Source: Nodosilinea sp. FACHB-141
Lineage (GTDB): Bacteria > Cyanobacteriota > Cyanobacteriia > Phormidesmidales > Phormidesmidaceae
NCBI RefSeq assembly: GCF_014696135.1
Contig: NZ_JACJPP010000011.1
Coordinates: 682,001-746,000, forward strand
DNA length: 64,000 bases
Reading direction: 5' to 3'
This document shows positions 53,546 through 62,986 of the stretch, piece by piece (position 1 is the first letter of the stretch; the number at the start of each line of letters is the position of its first letter). The translations under genes were made by a program, and so were the position numbers. The notes beneath the pieces are model-generated. The model was not told the origin of the DNA. It ran no database searches and saw nothing but the letters and a program-made list of their open reading frames with translations.

Positions 53546-54322
53546 ATGTCTAGCCCAGCGCCTATTCCTAACTTTCCTGAGTGTGACCACAGGTTGGTGC
53601 AATCGCTGCACCATTTGAGCGATCGCGAACTGGTGCAGCTATTTCAGCGCCATGGCGATGCAGGGCGTTACTTTACGGCAATTTTTTGTCGCTATAGCCC
53701 GATGGTCTATAGCCTGATTCGCCATTCGGCGCGATCGCCCGTGCAGGCCGAATACCTGTTTGCCCTGACCTGGCGGCACATTCTTCTCGAGCTGGGTGGG
53801 GTGGAATGCCCTGAGGCGGTGGCAGGCGAGGGACCCGGAGCGTTTACCTTACAGAACTGGCTGATCAACATTACCGCCCTGTGCATTAACCAGGCGGTGG
53901 TGCCCGAGGTCGAGACCATCCACTATTCCCTCGACCAGGCCACGCCGCCGCTGTGGTGCTATGTCGAGCAGGCCCTCGATTGCCTGCCTCCGGTAGAGCG
54001 ACTGGTGGCGGTTATGTCCCTGACCTTTCGCTGGAGCGAGAACCGCATTGCTGCCTACCTCCAAGCCGAGGGTGAAGCACTGACCGCGGCCGATGTGCGC
54101 CAAAAGCTGGGGCTAGCCTTTCAGCACCTAGAGTCGGCCCTGCCCGAGGATATTCGCCAGATTTATCTGGGCGATGCATCGCTGCGCCCTGAGCCCCTGC
54201 CCGATGATCTCGACGGCCTGCTAACCGTTCCCGACCTGGAGGGAGTCAGTCTGGCAGATGCCAACCTAGTGGGCACCACGGGGGACTTGGGCGGAGACTT
54301 CGGCAACGAATGGGCCAACTAA
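53546..54322 (+). CDS. Sigma-factor-like (ECF-type region 2) protein
   Basis: 258 residues. LSDRELVQLFQRHGDAGRYFTAIFCRYSPMVYSLIRHS resembles sigma region 2, with LFALTWRHILLEL completing the helices. The second part (CLPPVERLVAVMSLTFRWSENRIAAYLQ) resembles region 4 and its helix-turn-helix, though the normal sigma region 4 residues are poorly kept. An acidic tail (PLPDDLDGLLTVPDLEGVSL) follows. It is probably an ECF-like regulator or an anti-sigma-controlled relative, conserved in cyanobacteria. The TPR gene follows 40 bp downstream. DNA binding is not certain. Confidence 0.6.
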   Translation: MSSPAPIPNFPECDHRLVQSLHHLSDRELVQLFQRHGDAGRYFTAIFCRYSPMVYSLIRHSARSPVQAEYLFALTWRHILLELGGVECPEAVAGEGPGAFTLQNWLINITALCINQAVVPEVETIHYSLDQATPPLWCYVEQALDCLPPVERLVAVMSLTFRWSENRIAAYLQAEGEALTAADVRQKLGLAFQHLESALPEDIRQIYLGDASLRPEPLPDDLDGLLTVPDLEGVSLADANLVGTTGDLGGDFGNEWAN

Positions 54323-54362
54323 TTTTGACCGACAACGGGAGTCCTGGGGAGGGGCGATAGCA

Positions 54363-55388
54363 ATGAATCAAATCGGTAAGAAGCACATCGGCAAACTGGG
54401 CCTGGCGCTAGGTCTCATGCTGCTGGTTGGGCAGGCCGCCCCAGCTGCCAACTTAGAAGAACAGCTCGATCTGCGCCCCAGCAGCGCGACTCAGGGAGAG
54501 TCGCGAGATGTGGCTGACGGCTGGATGCAGCTAGGCAACCAGCAGCTGGCCGAGGGCAATCTCACCCAGGCCGTAGATTCTTGGGCCGAGGCGGCCGAGA
54601 TCTATCGTCTGTTGGGTGATGGTCAGTCGGCGGGTCGGGCCTACGGTTCTATGGGGGCGGCCTTTGCTACCCTAGACCGCTACCCCGAAGCTGAGCGGGC
54701 GTTTGTGCTGCGCATCGGCACCGCCCGCGACAACGACGACCTGCTCGGGCAAGTCTACGGCCTCAACAACTTGGGCAATCTCTACATCAATCAGGGCCGA
54801 CTGAACGAAGGGCAGGCTCACTTTGAAGAGGCGCTGCAAATTGCTCGCACCTCAGGGGATTCGCGGGCCATTGGTGTCTCCCTTAGCAACCTGGGCCAGG
54901 TGGCGACCCAGCGGGGCGACCTAGATGTGGCCGTGCAACTGCTCGAAGCCGCTACCAACTACCGCATTTTGGCCAGCGACTACCTGGGTGAGGCCCACTC
55001 GTCCAACAGCTTGGGCGATGTTTATGTGGCCCTGGGGCGCGATTCTAACGCCATTGGCGCCTATCGGGTAGGGCTACGGGCGGGAGTTGATGCGGGCGAT
55101 CGCAACCTGCAAATTCGCGCCCTCGATGGCCTGATTGGCATTTACCTAGAGCGAGACGACTTGGTTCAGGCCAAAGGCTACCTTGACCAGCGCGCCGCCC
55201 TCACCTTGGGAACTGTGCCGCCGGATCTACAGACCGCCCTCAGCTACCGATCGCTTGGTGACTATTACCTGCTAGTTGACGATCGGGCTCGGGCCGAGCA
55301 AGCCTTTACTTTGGGTCTACAGATCGCGCGCGATCTTCAGCAAAAGTCCCTAGAAGCCGAGTTCATCAACCGGCTGCTGGAGTTTTAG
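54363..55388 (+). CDS. Exported TPR-repeat protein
   Basis: 341 residues; GGGAGGGG precedes ATG 54363. The N-terminus (GLALGLMLLVGQAAPA) looks like a signal peptide. About seven TPR units cover the mature protein, each with the small-residue and aromatic spacing of the motif (LGNQQLAEGNLTQAVDSWAEA; LNNLGNLYINQGRLNEGQAHFEEAL; LGDVYVALGRDSNAIGAYRVGL; LGDYYLLVDDRARAEQAFTLGL). It should be a periplasmic protein-protein interaction scaffold. It follows the sigma-like gene and is probably co-transcribed. Partners unknown. Confidence 0.78.
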   Translation: MNQIGKKHIGKLGLALGLMLLVGQAAPAANLEEQLDLRPSSATQGESRDVADGWMQLGNQQLAEGNLTQAVDSWAEAAEIYRLLGDGQSAGRAYGSMGAAFATLDRYPEAERAFVLRIGTARDNDDLLGQVYGLNNLGNLYINQGRLNEGQAHFEEALQIARTSGDSRAIGVSLSNLGQVATQRGDLDVAVQLLEAATNYRILASDYLGEAHSSNSLGDVYVALGRDSNAIGAYRVGLRAGVDAGDRNLQIRALDGLIGIYLERDDLVQAKGYLDQRAALTLGTVPPDLQTALSYRSLGDYYLLVDDRARAEQAFTLGLQIARDLQQKSLEAEFINRLLEF

Positions 55389-55412
55389 CCTGCTGATACA
55401 TCAGTTACTCAG

Positions 55413-55446
55413 AAGGGCTTCCCCGGGATTCTAGGGAAGCCCTTTT
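55413..55446. terminator. Intrinsic terminator between convergent genes
   Basis: AAGGGCTTCCC and GGGAAGCCCTT make a perfect 11-bp stem with a 10-base loop, followed by TT. It separates the TPR gene from cphA and could act in both directions. Confidence 0.8.
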
Positions 55447-55473
55447 GAGTTGAAGGGGCTAGCCGCTCGTCGC

Positions 55474-58164
55474 CTAGGGATGCACCTGGGCATATTGGTC
55501 GAAGGGTGCAGTTTTTAGCTCAGCGGCACCCTCTAACCCTGGCTTCACCGGAGGCAATGGATTGCGGGCTTTGATCAAGGCGATCGCTCGGGTCACGGTC
55601 TCGGGCAAAATCACCACTAAGCTGTCGTCCTCAGCGCCATCTAGAGCCGTGTTGATCGCCTCGGTTTCGTCGAGAATGGTGCGGTAGCTGGCATGGCCAA
55701 CCCCCTCCTCAATGCCGTGGATAATCCACTTGGCGGCGTCGCCCCGGCCTCGACCGCGGGTGTCGTCGTCCTCTTTAACCACGATGTCGTCAAACATCTG
55801 GGCCGCTAGCTTGCCGAGGGTAATGAAGTCATCGTCGCGGCGATCGCCGGGGCCACCGACCACGCCGATGCGCTTGCCCGGCCAGTTCTTCACAAAGCCG
55901 CCCAGGGCTTCGTAGCTGGCGGGGTTGTGGGCGTAGTCAACCAGGGCGTGGAACCGGCCCAGGTTAAACAGGTTCATGCGGCCCGGGGTCTGGTCGGTGG
56001 AGGCCTCAAAGGTATGCAGAGCCTGGCGAATATAGCCAATGTCAACCCCCTGGGCAAAGGCCGCCAGACTGGCTGCCAGGGCGTTGGCAATCTGGAAGGG
56101 AGCCTTGCCGCCCATGGTCAGGGGCACCTTGTCGGCCTGCTCAATGCGCAGCAGCCAGTCGCCCTTGAGAATGGAGAGATAGCCCTGCTCGTAGACGGCG
56201 GCCAGCCCCCCCTGCTGGGAATGCTTACGCACCAGCTCGTTGTGGGGATCCATCGAGAAGTAGGCCACCTGGCTCTTCACCTTCTGGGCCATGGCTGCCA
56301 CCAGCGGATCGTCGGCGTTGAGCACCGCGTAGCCGCTAGGCCGCACCGCTTCGGCCACCACGCTCTTGAGGTGGGCCATATCTTCGAGGGTGTTGATGTC
56401 GCCCAAGCCCATATGGTCGGCGGCGACGTTGAGCACCACGCCAATGTCGCAGTCTTTGAAGGCCAGGCCCGATCGCAGAATGCCGCCCCGCGCCGTCTCC
56501 AGCACGGCAACCTCCACGGTTGGGTCCTGCAAGATTACCTGGGCGCTCTGAGGGCCGGTGGTGTCACCGGGCTCTACCATGTTGTCGCCGATGTAGATGC
56601 CGTCGGTGGTGGTGAAGCCCACCATCTGCCCGGTTTGCTTGAAAATGTGGGCGGTGAGACGGGTAGTGGTGGTTTTGCCGTTAGTGCCAGTAATCGCCAC
56701 CACCGGAATACGGGCGGGCTGCCCCGGCGGGAACAGCATGGCCAAAATCGGTTCGGCCACGTTGCGGGCGATGCCGACGCTGGGGCACACGTGCATGCGC
56801 AGTCCGGGGGCGGCATTGACTTCCACAATCACTCCATCCACCTCACGCAGGGGCTTGGAGATGTCGGTGGTAACCACATCAATGCCGGCAATATCGAGGC
56901 CAATGGTTTTGGCGATGCGCTGGGCCACCCAGATGTTGTCGGGATGAATGTCGTCGGTGCGATCGATGGCGATGCCGCCGGTGCTGAGGTTGGCGGTGGC
57001 CCTCAGGTAGCACATTTCGCCCTCAGGCAGCACGGTGTCGAGAGTGTAGCCCTTGCGATCGAGCAGCTGCCAGGTGGTGCGATCGACCTCAATGCGGGTC
57101 AACAGGTTGTCGTGGCCTACCCCGCGGCGGGGGTCTTGGTTGGTGATGTCGATCAGCTGCTCAATAGTCGATTTGCCGTCGCCAACCACGTGAGCCGGCA
57201 CTCGCTCAGCCACCGCAATCACCCGGCCATTGATCACCAGCACCCGGTGGTCGCGACCCCGATAGAAGCGTTCGACAATCACGCCCCGGGACACCTCTTT
57301 GGCCGCTTCGTAGGCTTCCTCGGCCGCCTCGAAGGTGTCGATGTCGATGGTAATGCCGCGCCCGTGGTTGCCGTCGAGGGGCTTGATCACGATGGGGTAG
57401 CCGCCCACATCCTCGATCGCATTCTCGAGTTCGTCTAAATAGTTAATGACGGTGCCCCGGGGCACGGGCACCCCAGCGTTGCGCAAAATCTGCTTGGTGC
57501 CCTCTTTGTCAGAGGCCAGCTCTACTGCCAGAATGCTGGTTTTGCTGCTCAGGGTGGCCTGCACCCGCTGCTGGTATCGACCGTAGCCGAGCTGAATCAT
57601 CGCTCGGGTGGAGAGCTGCATCCAGGGAATGTCTTGGATTTCGGCGGCGCGCACAATGGCTTCGGTGCTGGGCCCCAGGGCGGCATCAAGGCGAAACTCG
57701 GTCAGGTCGGCCAGATCTTGCTCCAGATCTTCCTTGGAGTAGTGACCGGTTTCGACCAAACTGTTGCACAGGCGCACGGCCGCACGGCCCGCGTAGCGTC
57801 CGGCCTGCTCGTTCTGATACTCAAACACCACCTGATACACTCCGGCCTCGGCCACGCTGCGGGTGCGGCCAAAGCCAACTGGCATGCCGGCCATGGTTTG
57901 CAGTTCGAGGGCGACATGTTCGACGATATGGCCCATATAGGTGCCCTGGCGCACCCGACTCAAGAAGCCCCCCCGGTGCCCTGGAGAACAGAAGTGCTCA
58001 ATCAGGCTAGGGAGCGTTTCTACCAGCGCTTCGTAAAACCCGAGAATCTGGTCAGAGGGGCGGTCGGCAAGGCCTTCTAAATCCAGCCGCATCAGAATCA
58101 GGTTGGGATAGCGGATGCTCCAGTAGTTTGGCCCTCGTAGAGTCTGGGTTTTGAGAATTCGCAT
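55474..58164 (-). CDS. cphA: Cyanophycin synthetase
   Basis: 896 residues from ATG 58164 (MRILKTQTLRGPNYWS), the usual start of the family; the longer frame to 58308 is not conserved. The enzyme makes multi-L-arginyl-poly-L-aspartate, the nitrogen storage polymer, from Asp, Arg and ATP. The N-terminal domain (1-160) and an ATP-grasp domain (GYPIVIKPLDGNHGRGI, DVITTD-like region VVTTDISKPL, EVNAAPGLRMH) add aspartate. The C-terminal Mur-ligase domain has VAITGTNGKTTTTRL (about 485-500), GDTTGPQS and VVGGPGDRRDDD, adding arginine. Length fits. The common neighbour cphB (cyanophycinase) is not seen here. The terminator shared with the TPR gene lies just downstream. Confidence 0.96.
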   Translation of the reverse strand: MRILKTQTLRGPNYWSIRYPNLILMRLDLEGLADRPSDQILGFYEALVETLPSLIEHFCSPGHRGGFLSRVRQGTYMGHIVEHVALELQTMAGMPVGFGRTRSVAEAGVYQVVFEYQNEQAGRYAGRAAVRLCNSLVETGHYSKEDLEQDLADLTEFRLDAALGPSTEAIVRAAEIQDIPWMQLSTRAMIQLGYGRYQQRVQATLSSKTSILAVELASDKEGTKQILRNAGVPVPRGTVINYLDELENAIEDVGGYPIVIKPLDGNHGRGITIDIDTFEAAEEAYEAAKEVSRGVIVERFYRGRDHRVLVINGRVIAVAERVPAHVVGDGKSTIEQLIDITNQDPRRGVGHDNLLTRIEVDRTTWQLLDRKGYTLDTVLPEGEMCYLRATANLSTGGIAIDRTDDIHPDNIWVAQRIAKTIGLDIAGIDVVTTDISKPLREVDGVIVEVNAAPGLRMHVCPSVGIARNVAEPILAMLFPPGQPARIPVVAITGTNGKTTTTRLTAHIFKQTGQMVGFTTTDGIYIGDNMVEPGDTTGPQSAQVILQDPTVEVAVLETARGGILRSGLAFKDCDIGVVLNVAADHMGLGDINTLEDMAHLKSVVAEAVRPSGYAVLNADDPLVAAMAQKVKSQVAYFSMDPHNELVRKHSQQGGLAAVYEQGYLSILKGDWLLRIEQADKVPLTMGGKAPFQIANALAASLAAFAQGVDIGYIRQALHTFEASTDQTPGRMNLFNLGRFHALVDYAHNPASYEALGGFVKNWPGKRIGVVGGPGDRRDDDFITLGKLAAQMFDDIVVKEDDDTRGRGRGDAAKWIIHGIEEGVGHASYRTILDETEAINTALDGAEDDSLVVILPETVTRAIALIKARNPLPPVKPGLEGAAELKTAPFDQYAQVHP

Positions 58165-58360
58165 GGGCTGTCGTAACTCACCAGTCATAGAACAGGGTTG
58201 GCCCGAGAGCAGCGCCGATCGGTAGGGATGATCGGGCAGGGGTGTAGTGCAGTATAACCTCAGGTCAGGACCCAAGACAGTATCCCCGAGGCACGATCTT
58301 GGCCTCAATAGGAGAAAAAAACCAGCCAGAATGACCTCTGTGGCCGCTCTCTGGGGCTGA

Positions 58361-59116
58361 TTACTGAGTCAGGGCGCGAATGAATTCCTGAAGCTCGCTG
58401 AGAAAGCCGCCTCGTTTGCCCTTCGGAGCCGCTGCGCCGGACTCGCTGGAGTCGGCCGTAGCCTCGCCCATCAAAATGCGATCGATTGCTTCACCGGAGG
58501 GTTTTTCGGGCAATTCGGCCCGCAGCTCATAGCCACTGTCGGTCTCTTGCCACACCTGCCAGGGGTTAGGGTAGCAGCGCAACAGCACGGCACCCTCCAT
58601 GGGCCGCAGGTAGTAGACCGGCTCTAGGGTGCTGAGGAAGCGATCGCGCAGCTGCCGTCCAGCGTAACCAATGCCAATGGTGGCCACGTCTTCGAGCTTG
58701 GGATTGAGCATGATTACAAAGGCATCGCCCGCTTGGGCACACATCTCTTCGACCTGGTTAACCTCGAGCGACGAGGGCTCCACGAACAGGTAGGCCTGGT
58801 CGCCCGGCTCCATCTCGCTGTGGAGCTCACCGATGGCCCGCACGACAAAGTCGGGGTTGCCCCAGTCGCGGCGGGCCAGAGCCGCCGCCCCCGCATCGGG
58901 AAAATAAACCTTGAAGACCAGGCCCAGTTCTTGCAGGGCGGGGTAAAACTGCTGGGCCACGGGCATCCCCTTCAGCTCGGAGTAGGCCAGCTCGACCACC
59001 ATCCGAGGCACCCCCGCCTGGATAGCCGCTTGGGTAGCTTCCCGAGCCTGGGCGATCGCGTCTTCGAGACTGGCTGGAACGCCCGTAGTTGTTACAGAAT
59101 CCATCGCACTATCCAT
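58361..59116 (-). CDS. DUF1995 (LPA3-like) protein
   Basis: 251 residues, soluble. SLEDAIAQAREATQAAIQAG and RMVVELAYSELK, then YLFVEPSSLEVNQVEEMC, VIMLNPKLEDVATIGIGYAGRQLRDRFLSTLEPVYYLRPMEGAVLLRCYPNPWQVW form the DUF1995 domain. This family is shared by cyanobacteria and plastids; the Arabidopsis member LPA3 helps photosystem II assembly. The C-terminal ~45 residues are low complexity. It lies 8 bp downstream of a cysteine desulfurase and is probably in its operon; cphA follows after 196 bp. Confidence 0.85.
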   Translation of the reverse strand: MDSAMDSVTTTGVPASLEDAIAQAREATQAAIQAGVPRMVVELAYSELKGMPVAQQFYPALQELGLVFKVYFPDAGAAALARRDWGNPDFVVRAIGELHSEMEPGDQAYLFVEPSSLEVNQVEEMCAQAGDAFVIMLNPKLEDVATIGIGYAGRQLRDRFLSTLEPVYYLRPMEGAVLLRCYPNPWQVWQETDSGYELRAELPEKPSGEAIDRILMGEATADSSESGAAAPKGKRGGFLSELQEFIRALTQ

Positions 59117-59124
59117 AGCAGGCT

Positions 59125-60291
59125 CTATACCGGAGATAAGGTCAAAGGAACGAGGGCACGCTGGAGCACCTGGCGCAGCACCATCGCCGTCCAGTCAACA
59201 TCGGCAGCGGTGGTGTGCCGCCCCAGGGTAAGGCGAATGCCGCAGCGGGCTGCGCGATCGCTGTAGCCCATAGCCAGCAGCACTGGGCTGGGGCTGATCT
59301 GGCCACTGTGGCAGGCCGAGCCAGCGCTGATGCCAATGCCCGCTAGATTCATCTCGCGCACCAGAGTGCGACCGCTGACGCGATCGCCATCGGCGGTGGC
59401 AATGCAAAAGCTAGCGTGGTGGGGCAGCCGGTGGCGGCGATCGCCTGTGGGCACCAGCTCAGCTACATCGGCCAGCTGCTCAAAGAGGCGATCGCGCAGC
59501 CCAATTAAACGCAGGGTCTCACTGGGCATTTCCGCCGCCGCCAGGGCCGCCGCCACCCCAAACCCCGCTAACACCGGCACCGCTTGGGTACCCGATCGCA
59601 GACCAAACTCCTGGCCGCCCCCCCCCAGTAGCGGCTCTAGCTCAACCCTGGGGCGTACATACAGTGCTCCAGCGCCCTGGGGACCATAAATTTTGTGGCT
59701 AGAAAGCGATAGCAGGTCGACCGGCAGGGTTTGCACATCAATGGGCAGCCGCCCTGCCACCTGCACCGCATCGGTGTGAAATAGCGCTCCGTGGTCACGG
59801 GCCATCTGACCCAGCACCTCAATGGGCTGGAGCGTGCCCACCTCGCTCTGGCCATAAATAATCGACACCAGCACGGTGTTGTCGCGCAGGGCCTGGCGCA
59901 GATCGGTCGGGCTCACCTGCCCCTGGGCATCCACTGGCAGCCGGGTCACCTGCCAGCCCAGCTGCTCAAGGTACTGAGCTGGCTGCTCAATGGCGGAATG
60001 CTCTACCGACGAAATAATCATGTGCTGAGGCACTCGGTAGCGCTGAGCCACCCCGAGCACCGCCAAGTTGTCGGCCTCGGTGCCTCCCGCTGTAAAGATC
60101 ACCGAGTTGTCGTCAGCGTTGAGCAACGACGCCACCTGCAAGCGCGCCTGCTCTAGAACGGTGGCGGCTTGGCTGCCCCAATGGTGCAGGCTGGAGGGGT
60201 TGCCCCACTGCTCAGCCATGGCGGCCTGCATAGCGGCGATCGCCTCCTGACGAGGGGGCGTAGTAGCGCTGTAATCTAGATAAATCTGCAT
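59125..60291 (-). CDS. Cysteine desulfurase (IscS/NifS family)
   Basis: 388 residues from ATG 60291 (MQIYLDYSATTPP), the normal family start. PLP-dependent class V aminotransferase fold: FTAGGTEADNLAVLG, SSVEHSAIEQ, HTDAVQVAGRLPIDVQ, the PLP lysine Lys200 in SSHKIYGPQG, and the active-site Cys327 in ISAGSACHSG. It removes sulfur from cysteine to supply Fe-S clusters, thiolated tRNA or other cofactors. The Cys loop SACHSG fits the class I, NifS/IscS group. It starts an operon with the DUF1995 gene. Which sulfur pathway it serves is not clear from context. Confidence 0.92.
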   Translation of the reverse strand: MQIYLDYSATTPPRQEAIAAMQAAMAEQWGNPSSLHHWGSQAATVLEQARLQVASLLNADDNSVIFTAGGTEADNLAVLGVAQRYRVPQHMIISSVEHSAIEQPAQYLEQLGWQVTRLPVDAQGQVSPTDLRQALRDNTVLVSIIYGQSEVGTLQPIEVLGQMARDHGALFHTDAVQVAGRLPIDVQTLPVDLLSLSSHKIYGPQGAGALYVRPRVELEPLLGGGGQEFGLRSGTQAVPVLAGFGVAAALAAAEMPSETLRLIGLRDRLFEQLADVAELVPTGDRRHRLPHHASFCIATADGDRVSGRTLVREMNLAGIGISAGSACHSGQISPSPVLLAMGYSDRAARCGIRLTLGRHTTAADVDWTAMVLRQVLQRALVPLTLSPV

Positions 60292-60414
60292 AGCGGGCTC
60301 GACAAGAGAACAGCGCCCCCAGGGGCACAAAGTCCATCCTAGCAGGGACGCTATCCCCAACGGGCAAACAAAATTTCGTGAACTACGGCCACTTTGCCCT
60401 AAAGCAGCACTGCC

Positions 60415-61323
60415 CTACGACCTGGCCGCTAGTGCTGCCACCGGTGGGGTGAATACTGGGGGGCTGGGTACCTCGGCGGTGCTGAGCAATCGGTCGACTA
60501 CGCCCATGTGCCAGCCTAACCGCCAGAGGCTGCTGTGCGATCGGAAGCCAGTCCCTAAAACCCGCAACCCCCACAGCGGAATCAGCACTGCGCGTGGCGC
60601 CAGACCGTGCAGTTGCATGCCCTGATCGCGGTAGCGCAGGTAAAGGGTAGCTAGCCCATAGCCCCAGTTATAGGCTTTGCGGTAGGTTGCCTGGCGGGCC
60701 TCCACAAACGACTGCTTAGTACCCGCGCCGTGACGGTAGTGCACCACCGCCTCGGGCACATAGGTCAGGGCGTGGCCTGTCATCTGCACACGAATGCAGT
60801 AGTCGGCATCTTCTAGGTGAGAAATCGCTTCATCGAACCCGCCCACCGATTCGTGAATGTCTTTGCGGACGGCCAACGCGCAGCCGCCAGCAAAGGGATA
60901 AAAGGGCGTTCTAAAGTTTTGCAGACCCTGGTTTTGTGGAGTGTTGACAGCGCCCGGATTGAGCATTTCGTTGTCAAGTCGGCAGGCTAGAAAACCGTGG
61001 CTAGCGAAAGCTTGTTCCAGCGCCTCAAGCCACCCTTGATCGACGACATCATCGGCGTCGCAGAAGGCCAGGTAGTTACTGTTGGCCACCTTGGCCCCTG
61101 CGTTGCGGGCGTGAGAAGCGCCTTTTACCCCCGCCGCATCAATCACTTTTAGGCGTGGTAGGCGATCGCGGTATTCCTCAATTACGGCAAGGCTGCTGTC
61201 GGTGGAGCCGTTGTCGGCCACGATCACTTCATAAGGAGAAACGGTCTGCTTCGCCAGAGCCTCCAGCTGCTGCCCAATAACCGCTGCCTCATTGAAGCAA
61301 GGAACAATAACGCTTATTTTCAT
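60415..61323 (-). CDS. GT2 glycosyltransferase, tandem copy 1
   Basis: 302 residues. GT-A fold: ISVIVPCFNEAAVIGQQLEAL, VIVADNGSTDSSLAVIEEY, NAGAKVANSNYLAFCDADDVV with the DxD-like metal site, then LAVRKDIHESVGGFDEAISHLEDADYCIRVQM, the acceptor-side signature of family 2. There is no signal and only weak C-terminal hydrophobicity (RAVLIPLWGLRVLG). It is closely similar to the next gene over most of its length, with a longer C-terminal tail (PSPPVFTPPVAALAARS). Sugar and acceptor are unknown. Confidence 0.87.
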   Translation of the reverse strand: MKISVIVPCFNEAAVIGQQLEALAKQTVSPYEVIVADNGSTDSSLAVIEEYRDRLPRLKVIDAAGVKGASHARNAGAKVANSNYLAFCDADDVVDQGWLEALEQAFASHGFLACRLDNEMLNPGAVNTPQNQGLQNFRTPFYPFAGGCALAVRKDIHESVGGFDEAISHLEDADYCIRVQMTGHALTYVPEAVVHYRHGAGTKQSFVEARQATYRKAYNWGYGLATLYLRYRDQGMQLHGLAPRAVLIPLWGLRVLGTGFRSHSSLWRLGWHMGVVDRLLSTAEVPSPPVFTPPVAALAARS

Positions 61324-61763
61324 AGTTTTCGTTAGCCATAATTTAGGTAGGCAGGCGACTCGCGATCATAGTGCTCCACGTCCCTCGGTCATCCTTATTT
61401 GGCCTTAGGCAGGCATAACACCGGGCCAATAAGTAACCGGCTTTAATTCGCAATCCTACTTTCGCGCCTCCGTGAACCCCATCTGCTAGAAGACAGAGAT
61501 GCCCAACTAGCGGCTTTAGCGGCTGGTTAAAAAGTTAAATGAACAGCGATGGCCTAGAACGTCCAGAGTAATGGACGTGGATATGGCGACCACTGTGCCC
61601 AAGACACGGCTAGCAAAAATTGGGGCGGTGCACTTGCCTATAGCGGTTGCACCAGGGGTTGGGCAAGACATCCTAAATGAAAATTGCCAGGGCGATCGCC
61701 CCGGCAAGGCTCACTAACGCGAAGCTATGCGCCCAGGGCGATCAAAACAAACGTTGAGACGGG
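61324..61763. other. Intergenic between tandem glycosyltransferases
   Basis: 440 bp. The part just upstream of the first copy resembles the part upstream of the second (CGCGATC.. AGTGCTCC), so the duplicated unit extended into the flank. No gene is visible. Confidence 0.45.
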
Positions 61764-62615
61764 CTACGACCCAGCCAGTAGCCGATTGACCACGCCCATG
61801 TGCCAGCCCAACCGCCAAACGCTGTTGTGGGACTTGAACCCAGACCCTAAAACTCGCAGACCCCACAGCGGGATTAATACTAAGCGCGGCGGTAGCCCGT
61901 ACAGTTGCATGCCCTGATTGCGATAGCGCAGATAGAGCGTAGCTAGCCCATAGCCCCAGTTGTAGGCCTTGCGGTAGGTCGCCTGGCGGGCCTCAAAAAA
62001 AGACTGCTGGGCATCCGTAGCGTAGCGATAGTGCACCACCGCGTCAGGCACAAACACCAGGGGATGACCGGCCATCTGCACCCGAATGCAGTAATCGGCG
62101 TCTTCTAGGTGGGGAATGGTTTCGTCAAACCCGCCCACCAACTCGTGAATGTCTTTGCGAACGGCCAACCCGCAACCCCCGGCAAAGGGATAAAAGGGCG
62201 TTCTAAAGTTTTGCAGGCCGTCGGTTTGTGAGGTATTGGCTGTATCGTTGTTGAGTTTTTCGTAGTCGAGGCGACAGGCTAAGAAGCCGTGACTGGTGAA
62301 GGCTCGGCTCAGGGCCTCAAGCCACCCCTCACTGACGATGTCATCGGCATCGCAAAAGGCCAGGTAGGCACTGGTGGCGGCCTTAGCTCCAGCGTTGCGA
62401 GCGTAGGAAGCGCCCTGCATCTCCGCCGCATCAATCACTTTTAAGTTCGGTAGGCGATCGCGGTATTCCTCAGCTACAGTGCGGCTGTTGTCGGTAGAGC
62501 CGTTGTCGGCCACGATCACCTCATAGGGAGCAACGGTCTGCTTAGTTAGAGCCTCTAGCTGCTGCCCAATAAACGGTGCGGCGTTGAAGCAGGGAATGAT
62601 AACGCTTATTTTCAT
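61764..62615 (-). CDS. GT2 glycosyltransferase, tandem copy 2
   Basis: 283 residues. Same motifs as its neighbour: ISVIIPCFNAAPFIGQQLEAL, VADNGSTDNSRTVAEEY, YLAFCDADDIVSEGWLEAL, GGFDETIPHLEDADYCIRVQM, RKAYNWGYGLATLYLRYR. By eye, over three quarters of positions are the same as in the first copy, so the pair arose by a fairly recent tandem duplication. Differences concentrate in the middle acceptor region (DNEMLNPGAVNTPQNQG versus DYEKLNNDTANTSQTDG), which hints at differing substrates. No polysaccharide-export genes are nearby. Confidence 0.87.
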   Translation of the reverse strand: MKISVIIPCFNAAPFIGQQLEALTKQTVAPYEVIVADNGSTDNSRTVAEEYRDRLPNLKVIDAAEMQGASYARNAGAKAATSAYLAFCDADDIVSEGWLEALSRAFTSHGFLACRLDYEKLNNDTANTSQTDGLQNFRTPFYPFAGGCGLAVRKDIHELVGGFDETIPHLEDADYCIRVQMAGHPLVFVPDAVVHYRYATDAQQSFFEARQATYRKAYNWGYGLATLYLRYRNQGMQLYGLPPRLVLIPLWGLRVLGSGFKSHNSVWRLGWHMGVVNRLLAGS

Positions 62616-62986
62616 GGGACGATTCAGGGTGGGAGGACAATCCGCGATCGCAGTGCTCCGTAGTTACGTATTTAAGCCGTTTTGTAAGTCTTTTACCCAA
62701 GAACAACGGTTAACCGTCTGGATAAGTCGACTTGCAATGCCACGCTAGTGTATAGCTCCGGTTTCTAAAAGCAGGAGATGTATCGAAGAGATTTATGTAA
62801 ATAGCGTAGATGTGCCTTGAATAGGCGGACGTGGTCTTAGAACTGGATGGGAACTCTATAAAAGGAAGATAGAACGCCTTAAAGGAGTTTCTGGAGTCAT
62901 GTGGAGCTGCATTACTGTAAATTTCATCACACAAACGCAGGCTTCAGGATGGTCCTGCTGGTTGTGCTATTCAGAAAGGCCTGGGG
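62616..62986. other. Intergenic, no gene seen
   Basis: About 370 bp, rather AT-rich. No supported reading frame, RNA or hairpin was found. Confidence 0.45.

Noticed and set aside
55927-57438. A 503-codon open frame on the plus strand opposite cphA
   Set aside because: It is the antisense of a strongly conserved enzyme with high G+C at third positions. The translation is His/Gly-rich without recognisable domains.
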